Of a stretch of 64,000 nucleotides of DNA, positions 54,044 through 63,096 are shown in pieces. Origin of the DNA: Crocinitomicaceae bacterium (GTDB lineage: Bacteria; Bacteroidota; Bacteroidia; Flavobacteriales_D; Crocinitomicaceae); the NCBI GenBank assembly GCA_016709005.1, contig JADJEU010000006.1:124001-188000 (forward strand), read 5' to 3'. Position numbers and translations under genes: made by a program. Within the stretch, counting starts at the first letter, position 1; every line of letters starts with the position of its first letter. The notes beneath the pieces were generated by a model. The model did no database searches and was not told where the DNA came from. It saw only the letters and a list, made by a program, of their open reading frames with translations.

Positions 54044-55678
54044 AATCACTCCTGCTGATTCTGGCTTTTACCATTGGTCTTCAATCCAAAGGACAGAATC
54101 AATCCAATCTTGATTTTGAAATTCTCAAGAATCTGGAATTGTTTGAAATGGTTTATAAACAGGTTGACATGGCCTATGTGGATGAACCTAATCCGGGACA
54201 TCTGATGCGCGTGGCAATTGATGCTATGTTGAAAGAACTGGATCCGTATACGGTTTATATTCCTGAATCGCAGATTGAAGATTTGAAGTTGATGACAACA
54301 GGCCAATACGGTGGAATTGGTGCCTTGATTCAACAACAAGGAAAGCACGTAGTGTTGACAGAAGCTTATGAACATTGGCCTGCAGCTAAAGCGGGTCTTT
54401 TACCAGGCGATATTTTTGTTGAGATTAATGATAAAAGTTTAGAAGGATTAACATCCTCTGAAGTTTCAGATTTACTGACCGGAAAACCGGGAAGTGAATT
54501 GAAAATTAAAGTAGACCGTCAAGGAGAGTTTATTACAAAAACAGTAGTTCGTGAAGAAATCAAAATGCTTTCTGTGCCTTATGGCGGAATGGTTACGGAA
54601 GACATTGGGTATGTAAAATTCATTTCTTTCACGCAAAATTCAGCTGAAGATGTTTACAATGAATTCGAAGCTTTGAAGAAAAAGGGAATGAAAAAATTCA
54701 TTCTTGATTTACGTGGAAACGGCGGTGGATTATTAATTGAGGCGGTGAAAATCGTAAACATGTTTGTTGAAAAAGGTGAGAAAATTGTTTGGATGAAAGG
54801 GCCGCTCTGCAGAGGACATCACAACGTGGGATGCAACACAGAAAGCTATCGATCCAACCATTCCAATTGTTGTTCTGGTTGATGGAAATTCAGCATCTGC
54901 AAGTGAAATTGTGAGTGGCGCATTACAAGATTTGGATCGCGCGATTATCTTAGGACAGACCTCTTACGGTAAAGGCTTGGTGCAGCGTCCGCTTGATTTG
55001 AAATACAACGCTAAGTTGAAAATTACCATCGCAAAGTACTATACACCTAGCGGAAGATGTATTCAAAAATTGGATTACACACATCGCAGTGCGGGTGAAT
55101 CTGCGCAAAATATCAACGAGGAAAATATTACCAAATTCAAAACAAAAAATGGACGTGAAGTAATTGATGGAAGAGGCATTGAACCTGATATCACAATTCC
55201 TGAAAAAGAATATAGTCGCCTAACATTGACCCTTGTTCTGGAGCATATCATTTTTGATTTTGCAACCAAATACCGAATCGCAAATGCAACCATTGCGCCG
55301 GCAAAAGAATTTAAATTATCAGACCAGGAATATCAGAATTTTGTAGATTTTGTTCTGACTAAAACCTTTACCTATTCTACACAATCGTCAGAATTAATGG
55401 AGCAGCTTAAGAAGACCGCTGAGACTGAAAATTATTTCAGTGATGTTCAGGCAGAATACAATGCACTTTTTAATAAACTGAATCCTTCAAAGGAACGTGA
55501 TTTGCAAAAGTTCAAACCTGAATTGACTGAACTTCTGGAAGATGAAATTATTGGCAGATATTATTATCAAACCGGTCGCATTGAAAAGTCTCTGGTAGAT
55601 GATCCGTTTATTCTGGAGGCGATTAAAATATTAAATGATCAGGCTCGTTATAAAACGATATTGAACATTAAGGAATAA
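54031..55678 (+). CDS. S41 family C-terminal processing protease, one-base frameshift
   Basis: Start at 54031 gives a signal peptide (SLLLILAFTIGLQSKGQ). An N-terminal helical part (ELDPYTVYIPESQIEDLK) is followed by a PDZ domain (YGGIGALIQQQGKHVV, AAKAGLLPGDIFVEINDK) and the protease core LDLRGNGGGLLIEAVKIV. The frame breaks at GGGCC (54799-54803). Removing one base continues WMKG into RSAEDITTWDATQKAI and then VDGNSASASEIVSGAL (catalytic Ser) and TSYGKGLVQRP (catalytic Lys). Corrected length is 548 residues, normal for CtpA-type proteases. Periplasmic. Confidence 0.9.
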
Positions 55679-55679
55679 G

Positions 55680-57227
55680 ATGTTTGACAAATGGCTGAAA
55701 CTTCCTGCCCATTATTGGTTGCGCGTTACTGCTCTGGTAATTCTGGTAATTGGTGTTGCGGTTTCAAATGTACTCATGAGTATTGGTGCCATTTGGATCA
55801 TTTCAAATTGGTTAATTGAAGCTAAATTTTCTGACTACGGTCAACGACTGAAACAAAGTCCAGAGTTAATTCTCATTCTCATTTTCTTGGTCTATTCCAT
55901 TCTCACCATTGCCTGGAGTGATGATTTCTGGTATGCATTTCATGATATCCGGATTAAATTACCATTGCTTGCAATTCCGCTTGCATTGGGATCGGGCGCA
56001 CCTTTAGACCGTAAGATATTTCATTTTCTCTTGTTTCTTTTTATAGGTATTGTTGCATTTACAAGTACGTTGAATTTTATCTGGTTTAACTTTTCTGGCT
56101 TGCAAGCAGATATTCGTCAAATGTCCTGGTTTATTTCTCAAATCAGATTTGCAACATTGGTTGATTTGGCTCTTTTCTCAACCGTATTTTTAATTTTTGA
56201 AAAAAAATTGAATTGGTTTTTGGGGGTCATTCTGATTGTCTGGTTTGCACTTTATACCTTCTACGCGCAAGTTCTGAACGGCTATATACTGTTTGTGCTT
56301 TTGTTTCTTTTCACAATTGTATTTCTGGTAATGCGGTTAAAGGCTACGAGTGTAAGATTTGCAATTTTTGGATTTTTTCTTCTGGTATTTGGCTTCGGTT
56401 TATTTTATTTAAGGAGTGTAGCAGAGAGCTATAAGAGTCCGGTACCTATAGATTTTAAATCACTTGATTTATATACTATCAACGGTAATCCCTATTACCA
56501 TGATACTTTGAGTACGCAGGTTGAAAATGGGGAGTACGTATGGCTTTACGTTGCACTGGATGAAATAGAAAAAGAATGGAATGAACGATCTGCCATTAAC
56601 TATGATTCATTGGATTTGAAAGGTCAACCAATGTACGGCACCCTGTTGAGATATCTTACCTCAAAACATGAGCGCAAAGATTCGGTTGGTATTTGGACTT
56701 TATCAGATGAAGAGATAAAAAAGGTTGAAAATGGTTGCACAAGTGTTGATATGAACAGAGGATTAGAATCCAAACTGCATTCATTTTTATTTGAGTTTGA
56801 AATGTATCAGGGTGGAGCAGATCCCAATGGTGTCTCACTCCTGCAAAGATTAGAACATCTCAAAACAGCCAAAGAAATTTTAGCAGATCATTGGGTATTT
56901 GGCGTAGGAATTGGCGACGTAGATTCTGTCTTTCAAACGTATTACGAAAAATCAAACTCCAAACTTCTGCCAGAAAACCGCTTGCGTTCGCACAATCAAT
57001 TTATCTCTGCCTGGATTGCATTGGGAATTGTTGGATTAGTTGTTACTGTTTTGATATTTGTTGTACCGGTTTTTCAAAGTGATAAGCGCGATTATTTTCT
57101 TGGAATTACATTAATTGCACTTGCAGTTGCCTTTGGTTTTGAAGACATGCTGGAGACACAGGCTGGAGCAACAATATTTGCACTTTTTTATTCGCTGGCT
57201 GTGTTTCGTGACACAAGGAACGTGTGA
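55680..57227 (+). CDS. O-antigen ligase/polymerase (Wzy_C-like) membrane protein
   Basis: 515 residues with about ten to twelve membrane helices and one large periplasmic loop (residues ~250-410). The signature after the loop, HWVFGVGIGDVDSVFQ and RLRSHNQFISAWIALGIVGL, is the Wzy_C/WaaL-type motif with its conserved His. It probably polymerises or ligates a surface polysaccharide. Starts immediately after the S41 stop. No other polysaccharide genes are adjacent, so the substrate is unknown. Confidence 0.85.
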   Translation: MFDKWLKLPAHYWLRVTALVILVIGVAVSNVLMSIGAIWIISNWLIEAKFSDYGQRLKQSPELILILIFLVYSILTIAWSDDFWYAFHDIRIKLPLLAIPLALGSGAPLDRKIFHFLLFLFIGIVAFTSTLNFIWFNFSGLQADIRQMSWFISQIRFATLVDLALFSTVFLIFEKKLNWFLGVILIVWFALYTFYAQVLNGYILFVLLFLFTIVFLVMRLKATSVRFAIFGFFLLVFGFGLFYLRSVAESYKSPVPIDFKSLDLYTINGNPYYHDTLSTQVENGEYVWLYVALDEIEKEWNERSAINYDSLDLKGQPMYGTLLRYLTSKHERKDSVGIWTLSDEEIKKVENGCTSVDMNRGLESKLHSFLFEFEMYQGGADPNGVSLLQRLEHLKTAKEILADHWVFGVGIGDVDSVFQTYYEKSNSKLLPENRLRSHNQFISAWIALGIVGLVVTVLIFVVPVFQSDKRDYFLGITLIALAVAFGFEDMLETQAGATIFALFYSLAVFRDTRNV

Positions 57228-57301
57228 TGTTTCTGGATTAATCTTTCTGAAAAGTTCAGAAAATCAATCATTTACTTAACTTGGCTCTCTCAAGTTACAC
57301 T

Positions 57302-58594
57302 ATGTCCAGATTCAGTTTAAATTTCTTTTTTCTTCTTTTTCCAATTTGTGTGAATGCGCAACCCAATGAGTTTATTCATACAAGTGGTCAATATATTCTT
57401 GGCCCGTGCAACGATACTTTAAAATTGAAAGGTGTGAATTACGCACCCTACAATTGGGGTTATACTTTAGCAGATTTGAAAATTGATCAAATTGCATTGA
57501 CTGGTTCCAACGTAGTTCGGTTGGTATGGTATGCAGATGGCGGTGGTGCGCCCGTTTATGCAAATTATGTTGCGTTAGACAGTGCCATCAGTAAATGTGT
57601 GCAGGCAGATATGATTGTGATTCTTGAATTACATGATTATACTTGCGACAATGATCATCCCGGTTTAATTACGAATGCGGATTGGTTTATTTCGGCGCCA
57701 GTTTTGGCCGTGATCGAAAAATATAAGCATAGCCTGATAGTCAATATTGCGAATGAATCATTGTTTGTAAACTGGACCGGAAATGCAACTGTTGCACTTG
57801 CGAATTACAAAACAACCTATGAAACAATCATCACAAATTTACGCGCAGTTTCAGGATTTGATTTTCCACTTTTAATTGATGCACCAGACTGCGGCCAGAA
57901 TTCGGATGCATTCATTACTTCTGGAACTGCAGCTGACCTCATTACATTTGACCCTGCGCATAATTTGATTTTCAGCGCGCACGCTTATTGGTATGGCTAT
58001 GCAGCCAATGATAGCGTTCAAATGGCTAATAAACTGAACGCAATTCTGGCTGAAGAAATTCCATTTGTTTTGGGTGAAATTGCCAATCAGCAAGATGATA
58101 TAACAATGTGCCAATACGATTTAAATTATCAGCCTTTACTCAATTATTGTGAGCAGCAAAATATTGGATGGATGGCTTGGGTTTGGGACCATGATCTTTG
58201 CACTGATCGTCAAGTTTCTTCTACTGGAGATTTTGTGGATTTGACAACCTATGGTGATGACATCGTAAACAATGCGGTTTATGGAATTTCCACTACAACG
58301 GTCCGTAGCGAATATCTGGTGAACAATGGTTGTTTGCCCGTATTATCAATCGCTACTAACTTTCAATCCAATTCAGTTTCAGTTTTTCCAAATCCTGGTT
58401 CAGGACTATTTACGATTGCCAATCTTTCAGATTCAAAATTACTAGGAGCAACAGATTTACTTGGAAATATGATTCCACTGACGCAAATTGATAATGAGAC
58501 TTTGCGATTAGAGCAAGCTCAGGCGGGCATTTATTTACTATATTTTGAAGATGAACATCACAACCGCAGTATTGTAAAGTTGGTTGTAGAATAA
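57302..58594 (+). CDS. Secreted glycoside hydrolase family 5 enzyme with T9SS sorting domain
   Basis: 430 residues from the ATG at 57302, which gives the signal SLNFFFLLFPICVNAQ. The (beta/alpha)8 catalytic domain (residues ~20-340) has VVRLVWYADGG, VIVNIANESLF-like acid/base Glu (NIANESLF) and nucleophile Glu in VLGEIANQ, plus YWYGYA on the substrate side, resembling mannanase/cellulase members of GH5. The C-terminal ~75 residues form a type A sorting domain (VFPNPGSGLFTI, then AGIYLLYFEDEHHNRSIVKL), so type IX export is expected. Confidence 0.88.
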   Translation: MSRFSLNFFFLLFPICVNAQPNEFIHTSGQYILGPCNDTLKLKGVNYAPYNWGYTLADLKIDQIALTGSNVVRLVWYADGGGAPVYANYVALDSAISKCVQADMIVILELHDYTCDNDHPGLITNADWFISAPVLAVIEKYKHSLIVNIANESLFVNWTGNATVALANYKTTYETIITNLRAVSGFDFPLLIDAPDCGQNSDAFITSGTAADLITFDPAHNLIFSAHAYWYGYAANDSVQMANKLNAILAEEIPFVLGEIANQQDDITMCQYDLNYQPLLNYCEQQNIGWMAWVWDHDLCTDRQVSSTGDFVDLTTYGDDIVNNAVYGISTTTVRSEYLVNNGCLPVLSIATNFQSNSVSVFPNPGSGLFTIANLSDSKLLGATDLLGNMIPLTQIDNETLRLEQAQAGIYLLYFEDEHHNRSIVKLVVE

Positions 58595-58609
58595 AATTAT
58601 ACAAGAAAT

Positions 58610-59038
58610 TTAATCCTGAAGTTCATCGCTAAGCGACGCACTTTTTTTGTAAAATCGAATCATGTTTTGATACTGATTCTGATTGGTAAACCAATAATTA
58701 AATTTTAGTTTTTTGTTTTTCAGATAAAGTCTGTTGCCTTTAATGATCAAATCCTTTTCATCTTCCCAGACATACTCATAGCTGGTATTTCCAAATGGAC
58801 CGGTGACAGAAATTTTTTTATCAGCGCAAATCAGGTATGGCTTTCTCATTCTGACAAAACCCATATAGATTATTCCAAAACTTAAAAGCAGATATGCAAG
58901 GTGTGTTAGATTATCAAGAATGAGTGCACCCATTACAAAAATGATTGAAAATAAAATACCCAGCAGAATATGCATTGCGCCCCAGGAGCGGTAGTACCAT
59001 ACTTCAAGGATCGCGGTATTAATGTTAGTGGTTGGCAT
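58610..59038 (-). CDS. Small membrane protein with PH-like C-terminal half
   Basis: 142 residues. Two adjacent membrane helices (MHILLGILFSIIFVMGALIL and LAYLLLSFGIIYMGFVRM) are followed by a beta-rich cytoplasmic part (YLICADKKISVTGPFGNTSY, RLYLKNKKLKFNYWF). The layout resembles bacterial PH-domain-like membrane proteins, but this is a fold-level guess. It is convergent with the GH5 gene (15-base gap). Confidence 0.72.
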   Translation of the reverse strand: MPTTNINTAILEVWYYRSWGAMHILLGILFSIIFVMGALILDNLTHLAYLLLSFGIIYMGFVRMRKPYLICADKKISVTGPFGNTSYEYVWEDEKDLIIKGNRLYLKNKKLKFNYWFTNQNQYQNMIRFYKKSASLSDELQD

Positions 59039-59105
59039 TTGGATATAAACAAAGATCTATGAATTATTTGAATCATGAAGCCATTCATAGTGTCTTTCTG
59101 TGCTT

Positions 59106-59113
59106 TACTTTCG
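59106..59113 (+). promoter_or_regulatory. Near-consensus -7 element TACTTTCG, 4 bases from the amidase ATG
   Basis: One mismatch from TAnnTTTG. The position would give a leaderless transcript. Confidence 0.35.
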
Positions 59114-59117
59114 TTCC

Positions 59118-60034
59118 ATGAAATTTGTTTTCATCATTTTTCTTCTTTCAGTTTCACTGATTTCTTTTGCGGCAAATTCAGTGACAATATTAATTGATCC
59201 TGGTCATGGTGGTAAGGATCCTGGACATCTGCCAACACTTGACGGCATCATGCAGGAAAAAGAAATTGTTTTAGCAATCAGTACCAAGCTTGGACATTAT
59301 TTGACACATAATCTTTCAAACGTAACTGTACTTTATACACGCACCAGTGATACATACCCAACATTGGATGAGCGGGTAGAAATGGCAAATGCAAGAGGCG
59401 TAGATTATGTAATTAGTATTCATGTTAACGGTTCTGAAAATGCAGATGTTCACGGCACAGAAACACACATTCACAATTACGACGCAAAAAAATCGCATCA
59501 ATGGGCTGTGCTGATTGAAGATCAGTTTAAAAATCGGGCAGGCAGAAAAAGTCGCGGAGTAAAAACAGCAGACGATATAGGTCATTCGTTGCAACTGGTT
59601 AAGTTCACCAAAATGCCTACGGTTTGGTTGAATGTGGATTTATCACAAACGCATCAGAAGCAAAATATTTGAACTCAGTTTATGGACAAGAAATTCTAGC
59701 ATCTGCTATTTTCAGAGCAACTCGTGACGTGCTGAAAAAGAATCATCCTGAAATTTGTTTTGATCCGCCGGCTGATCCGCAACTGATTGCAACTTCAAAT
59801 GAGCCCTATTACAAAGTTCAGATCATGTCTTCAATCGATTCTGTCGCAACGGATATTTTAGAGTTTCAAAAACTGGAATATCCTGTAGAATGCGTTAAGA
59901 TTGAAGGGTCAAGTATTTATAAGTACAAATACTACGTAGGTCCGTTCAAAGATAAGTCAGAAGCGAAAAAAGCACAAAAAGACGTGCAGGCAAACGGTTT
60001 TGGTGATGCCTTTCTGGTTTTATTTCCCGCGTAG
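59118..60034 (+). CDS. N-acetylmuramoyl-L-alanine amidase with SPOR domain, one-base frameshift
   Basis: Start at 59118 gives a signal peptide (FVFIIFLLSVSLISFAA). Amidase_3 domain: ILIDPGHGGKDPG (zinc His), QEKEIVLAIS (Glu), VDYVISIHVNGSEN (His). The frame breaks at TTT (59623-59625). One extra T turns TVWLNVD into TVLVECGFITNASEAKYL, which supplies the catalytic Glu. The C-terminus (~230-305) is a SPOR domain (YYKVQIMSSIDSVATD, YKYYVGPFKDKSEAKKAQ) that binds denuded septal glycan. Corrected length is 305 residues. It splits daughter-cell peptidoglycan. Confidence 0.9.
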
Positions 60035-60119
60035 TTTCTGATAATTCCCTCATTAATAATTTGATATGTAATTTTTTTGTTTTATATTGCTATGTTGTTT
60101 TACTAAAACCAGACATATT

Positions 60120-60572
60120 ATGGCAACGATTTTTGAAACAAGACTCATTGGTAACATAGGAAAAGACGCAACAGTTAAAACAATGGAAAAGGGCGTTATC
60201 GCTGTAAATTTTCCGGTAGCGCACAACAAAAATTGGAAAGACAAACGCAGCGGCGAACAACGCACCAAAACTACCTGGGTGAATTGTACAATCTGGAAAA
60301 GAGAAGGCGCTAATATGCGAATTCTTGATTTTCTCAAAAAAGGAACGCTTGTAGAAATTACAGGAACTCCTTTTGCAAAAGGTTATTTGCAAGAAGACAA
60401 TTCAATTAAAACAGAAATCAGACTTAACGTATCACGGACAAATATTCTTCGTCCAACCGGTGGCTCACTTCGAAAAGATGATGAGTTTTTTGATTATGAC
60501 GAAGATGAATTTGATTCAGATAGCTCAGATACATCCAGAGCCTTGGAAGAGCTCGAGCAGGATTTATTCTAG
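60120..60572 (+). CDS. ssb: Single-stranded DNA-binding protein
   Basis: 150 residues from the ATG at 60120 (upstream in-frame ATG rejected because MATIFETRLIGNIGKDATVK is the family start). OB fold (KTTWVNCTIWKREGANM, FLKKGTLVEITGTPFAKGYL), then a short acidic tail ending in LEELEQDLF, an aromatic-terminated partner-binding tip that differs from the E. coli DDDIPF end. Followed by a strong terminator. Confidence 0.95.
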   Translation: MATIFETRLIGNIGKDATVKTMEKGVIAVNFPVAHNKNWKDKRSGEQRTKTTWVNCTIWKREGANMRILDFLKKGTLVEITGTPFAKGYLQEDNSIKTEIRLNVSRTNILRPTGGSLRKDDEFFDYDEDEFDSDSSDTSRALEELEQDLF

Positions 60573-60593
60573 AAAATATAATCTCTAAATATT

Positions 60594-60631
60594 AAACTCA
60601 GATGGATTTTTTCTGTCTGAGTTTTTTTGTG
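60594..60631 (+). terminator. Intrinsic terminator after ssb
   Basis: AAACTCAGA (60594-60602) with TCTGAGTTT (60616-60624) and a continuing T-run. Confidence 0.9.
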
Positions 60632-60688
60632 TTTGAACACTTGAGTAAGAGGCTCTATAATGTTTTTTGGGATAACCAGGATTTATTT

Positions 60689-60868
60689 TCCCGCAGATGG
60701 CGCAGAAAAAATCCGCTGATTTCGCAGAAATAGTTTAGGTTCTAACTATTGCACGTTGTGAGGCAAAAATCCGCGGATGTCGCAGAAATAGTTGGGGTTC
60801 TAATCATCACAAATTTTGAAAAAGAATTTGCGAAAATCTGCGAAAAAAAAATCTGCGAAACCTGCGGG
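60689..60868. repeat. Palindromic intergenic repeat of the CGCAGA/TCTGCG family
   Basis: The ~337-base gap between ssb and the next gene holds no gene. It is bounded by TCCCGCAG (60689-60696) and CTGCGGGA (60861-60868). Inside are two ~45-base imperfect direct copies (about 60706-60750 and 60763-60808) with core TCGCAGAAATAGTT, then inverted copies of the AATCTGCGAAA type on the right side. Confidence 0.75.
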
Positions 60869-60909
60869 ACATTAATCTCTTGGAGCAATTGCAATGACAG
60901 TTGATCTAA

Positions 60910-61818
60910 TTACCCAAAAGTACAATTCCCCTCCTCACAATTAAACTGGAAATTTTCAGGAGTGGATTTTATTTCGTTGTATTGTTTTTGAATTGCTTCA
61001 AGTTCTTCACCCGAAAAATAATTCAATTTAAATATCTTATTGTATTCTGCCAGCACTTCTTCCAGTGAGTATTCATAGGCGTGTGCTGAGGTAAGCATGT
61101 CAACAACATCAGTGCGGATGATTGCAACTTGTTCACCAAAAATCTGATGTGTGGTTTCAAATTTTTGTATGCGTTTAATCACGTCCAAAACTGTACCATC
61201 ACCCAATTTATTTGATCCGCCGTAATCCCAATATTGTATATCCCAGACTTTGAAATCAAAATATCCGGCATATCCAAAATCGCCTTGCACGAAGTGCAGG
61301 ATTTCTGAGAAAGCATCATCTGCTTTTCCAGTGGTTGCCGCCGCTTTTGCCTTGAAAATAGTAATGTCATAACAGATGTCCAGATCTGTGCACTCTGCTA
61401 CACAAGTGAAGTGGAGCGGGCCTAACTTTCCGTTGAAATATTGAAGCTCTTCATGCAGGGAATAAATATCTCCTCCAGCTAACAGTTCTTTTGAGTGATC
61501 TGTTTTTGGATCTGAAAAATAATCGTAAATATCCTTGCAAAGCTTAATACCATCTGAATAGTTTTGTTGTAAGGCGGTATCGGTCAATGAAGTTTCAAAA
61601 TTGACAACGTAGGTTTCTATCGCATCAATGAGTTCACTTGAAAAATAGCGTTGCATCTGTGTCATAACTGAATCAGATATACCTGTAAAAACATTGCTTG
61701 AATCTGTTTCCGGCGCTGCATCCGTCATGAACTCTTTCATTTCACCGCCAATTTCTTCTGTCGAATTACCACAAGAAAAAACAATCAGAAAAACCGGAAT
61801 GAAATAAAATATCCTCAT
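60910..61818 (-). CDS. Hypothetical lipoprotein
   Basis: 302 residues from the ATG at 61818, which follows metF by 10 bases and gives a lipoprotein signal (FYFIPVFLIVFSCGNS). The body is acidic and mostly helical with no recognised family. It has Cys-containing stretches FTCVAECTDLDICYD and a C-terminal NCEEGNCTFG that could form disulfides. Probably co-transcribed with metF. No function proposed. Confidence 0.7.
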   Translation of the reverse strand: MRIFYFIPVFLIVFSCGNSTEEIGGEMKEFMTDAAPETDSSNVFTGISDSVMTQMQRYFSSELIDAIETYVVNFETSLTDTALQQNYSDGIKLCKDIYDYFSDPKTDHSKELLAGGDIYSLHEELQYFNGKLGPLHFTCVAECTDLDICYDITIFKAKAAATTGKADDAFSEILHFVQGDFGYAGYFDFKVWDIQYWDYGGSNKLGDGTVLDVIKRIQKFETTHQIFGEQVAIIRTDVVDMLTSAHAYEYSLEEVLAEYNKIFKLNYFSGEELEAIQKQYNEIKSTPENFQFNCEEGNCTFG

Positions 61819-61828
61819 AAAACTTGGT

Positions 61829-62782
61829 TTAAAATATCTCTTTCGCAATTGCTTTTACCGATTCCGATTTACTCATGGTGTAAAAATGAATGCATGGAAC
61901 GTTTGCGTCTTTTAATTCTCTGGCTTGTTCAATTCCCCATTCAACTCCAAGTTTGTTGACTTCAGCATTGGATTTGCACTTGGTTAATTCGTTGGCCAAA
62001 GATTCTGGAAAATCAATGTGAAAAAATTTAGGAAGAAACGAAATGTGATTCAGATTTTGAATTGGTTTTAATCCCGGAATAATTGGAATGGTAATTCCAG
62101 CAGCGCGGCATTTGTCAACAAAATCAAAATATTTTTTATTGTCAAAAAACATCTGTGTTACTATGTAAGATGCACCTGCATCAACTTTGGCTTTCAGATG
62201 ATCCATGTCTGATTTCAGGTTCATGGCTTCAAAATGTTTTTCAGGATATCCGGCAACGCCAATGCAAAAGTTGGTTGGATCCAGATTCACATCATCCATC
62301 ATGTATTTACCGCTGTTCATTTCAACAACCTGATCAACGAGTTGTTTTGCATACTGATGACCTTCAGGATGTGGTCTGAAATTAGCTTCGGTCTTGATCG
62401 CATCGCCGCGCAAAGCAAGCACATTGTCAATTCCTAAAAAGTGAAGATCGATCAATGCGTTTTCAGTTTCTTCTTTGCTGAATCCACCACAAATTAAATG
62501 CGGAACGGTATCAACTTTGTATTTATTGATAATTGCCGCGCAGATACCAACCGTGCCCGGGCGCTTGCGAATGCTCACTTTTTCAAGCAAACCATTTTCA
62601 CGCGTTTTGTAAATAAATTCTTCACGATGATAGGTCACGTTAATGAACTTTGGATTGAATTCCATCAAGGGATCAATGCCATCATAAATAGCTTGAATAC
62701 TCGTTCCTTTTAGTGGAGGCAGAATTTCAAAAGAGAAAAGGGTTTTACCGTTTGCGTTTTTTATGTGATCAATTACTTTCAT
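61829..62782 (-). CDS. metF: 5,10-methylenetetrahydrofolate reductase
   Basis: 317 residues from the ATG at 62782 (MKVIDHIKNANGKTLFSFEI). FAD enzyme making 5-methyl-THF for methionine synthesis. Seen: FEILPPLKGTS with the catalytic Glu, FINVTYHREEF, GIDNVLALRGDA (flavin Asp), KVDAGASYIVTQMFFDNKKY and IPIIPGLKPIQN. Complete TIM-barrel length. Confidence 0.96.
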   Translation of the reverse strand: MKVIDHIKNANGKTLFSFEILPPLKGTSIQAIYDGIDPLMEFNPKFINVTYHREEFIYKTRENGLLEKVSIRKRPGTVGICAAIINKYKVDTVPHLICGGFSKEETENALIDLHFLGIDNVLALRGDAIKTEANFRPHPEGHQYAKQLVDQVVEMNSGKYMMDDVNLDPTNFCIGVAGYPEKHFEAMNLKSDMDHLKAKVDAGASYIVTQMFFDNKKYFDFVDKCRAAGITIPIIPGLKPIQNLNHISFLPKFFHIDFPESLANELTKCKSNAEVNKLGVEWGIEQARELKDANVPCIHFYTMSKSESVKAIAKEIF

Positions 62783-62815
62783 TCCAGCGTGATTTTCAAT
62801 ATTCTGATTGGGCGG

Positions 62816-62823
62816 CAAATATA
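62816..62823 (-). promoter_or_regulatory. -7 element TATATTTG upstream of metF (minus strand)
   Basis: Exact TAnnTTTG match, 33 bases from the metF ATG. The leader is too short for a SAM riboswitch. Confidence 0.55.
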
Positions 62824-62892
62824 GGAAGAATGCCGTTATAATTTATTGGCTGTATTGAAATTCCCGCTTAGTGGTCCCTTTGGGAAAAAGGT

Positions 62893-63007
62893 CAAAATCC
62901 AAAACTCCAAGTTACAAATCGCGTCAAGTTTGGAATTTGGAGATTTGTCCTTCTAAACCTCGCCCGATCGTTGAGTTTGGAATTTTGAAATTTGAATTTG
63001 GATTTTG
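62893..63007. repeat. Palindromic AT-rich intergenic repeat (TTTGGAATTTGG family)
   Basis: The metF-lepA gap (about 314 bases, no gene) contains a block bounded by CAAAATCCAAA (62893-62903) and TTTGGATTTTG (62997-63007). Inside are AAAACTCCAAGTT-type and TTTGGAATTTGGAG/TTTGGAATTTTG repeats. Confidence 0.7.
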
Positions 63008-63084
63008 TTTTCCCAACTAGGCCGATTTTCAAGCCATCAACCCTTGTCTCCAAAGGCGTTTGTTGAAGAATCAAAAAAAGAGAT

Positions 63085-63092
63085 TAATTTTG
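63085..63092 (+). promoter_or_regulatory. -7 element TAATTTTG, 4 bases from the lepA ATG
   Basis: Exact TAnnTTTG match, ending four bases before the ATG at 63097. Probable leaderless start. Confidence 0.55.
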
Positions 63093-63096
63093 CAGC

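Noticed and set aside
60706..60808. CRISPR-like pair of ~45-base repeats
   Set aside because: Only two imperfect copies with a 12-base gap, no cas genes, and inverted copies beside them.
62783..62823. SAM riboswitch upstream of metF
   Set aside because: The promoter lies only 33 bases from the ATG, leaving too little leader for any known SAM riboswitch.
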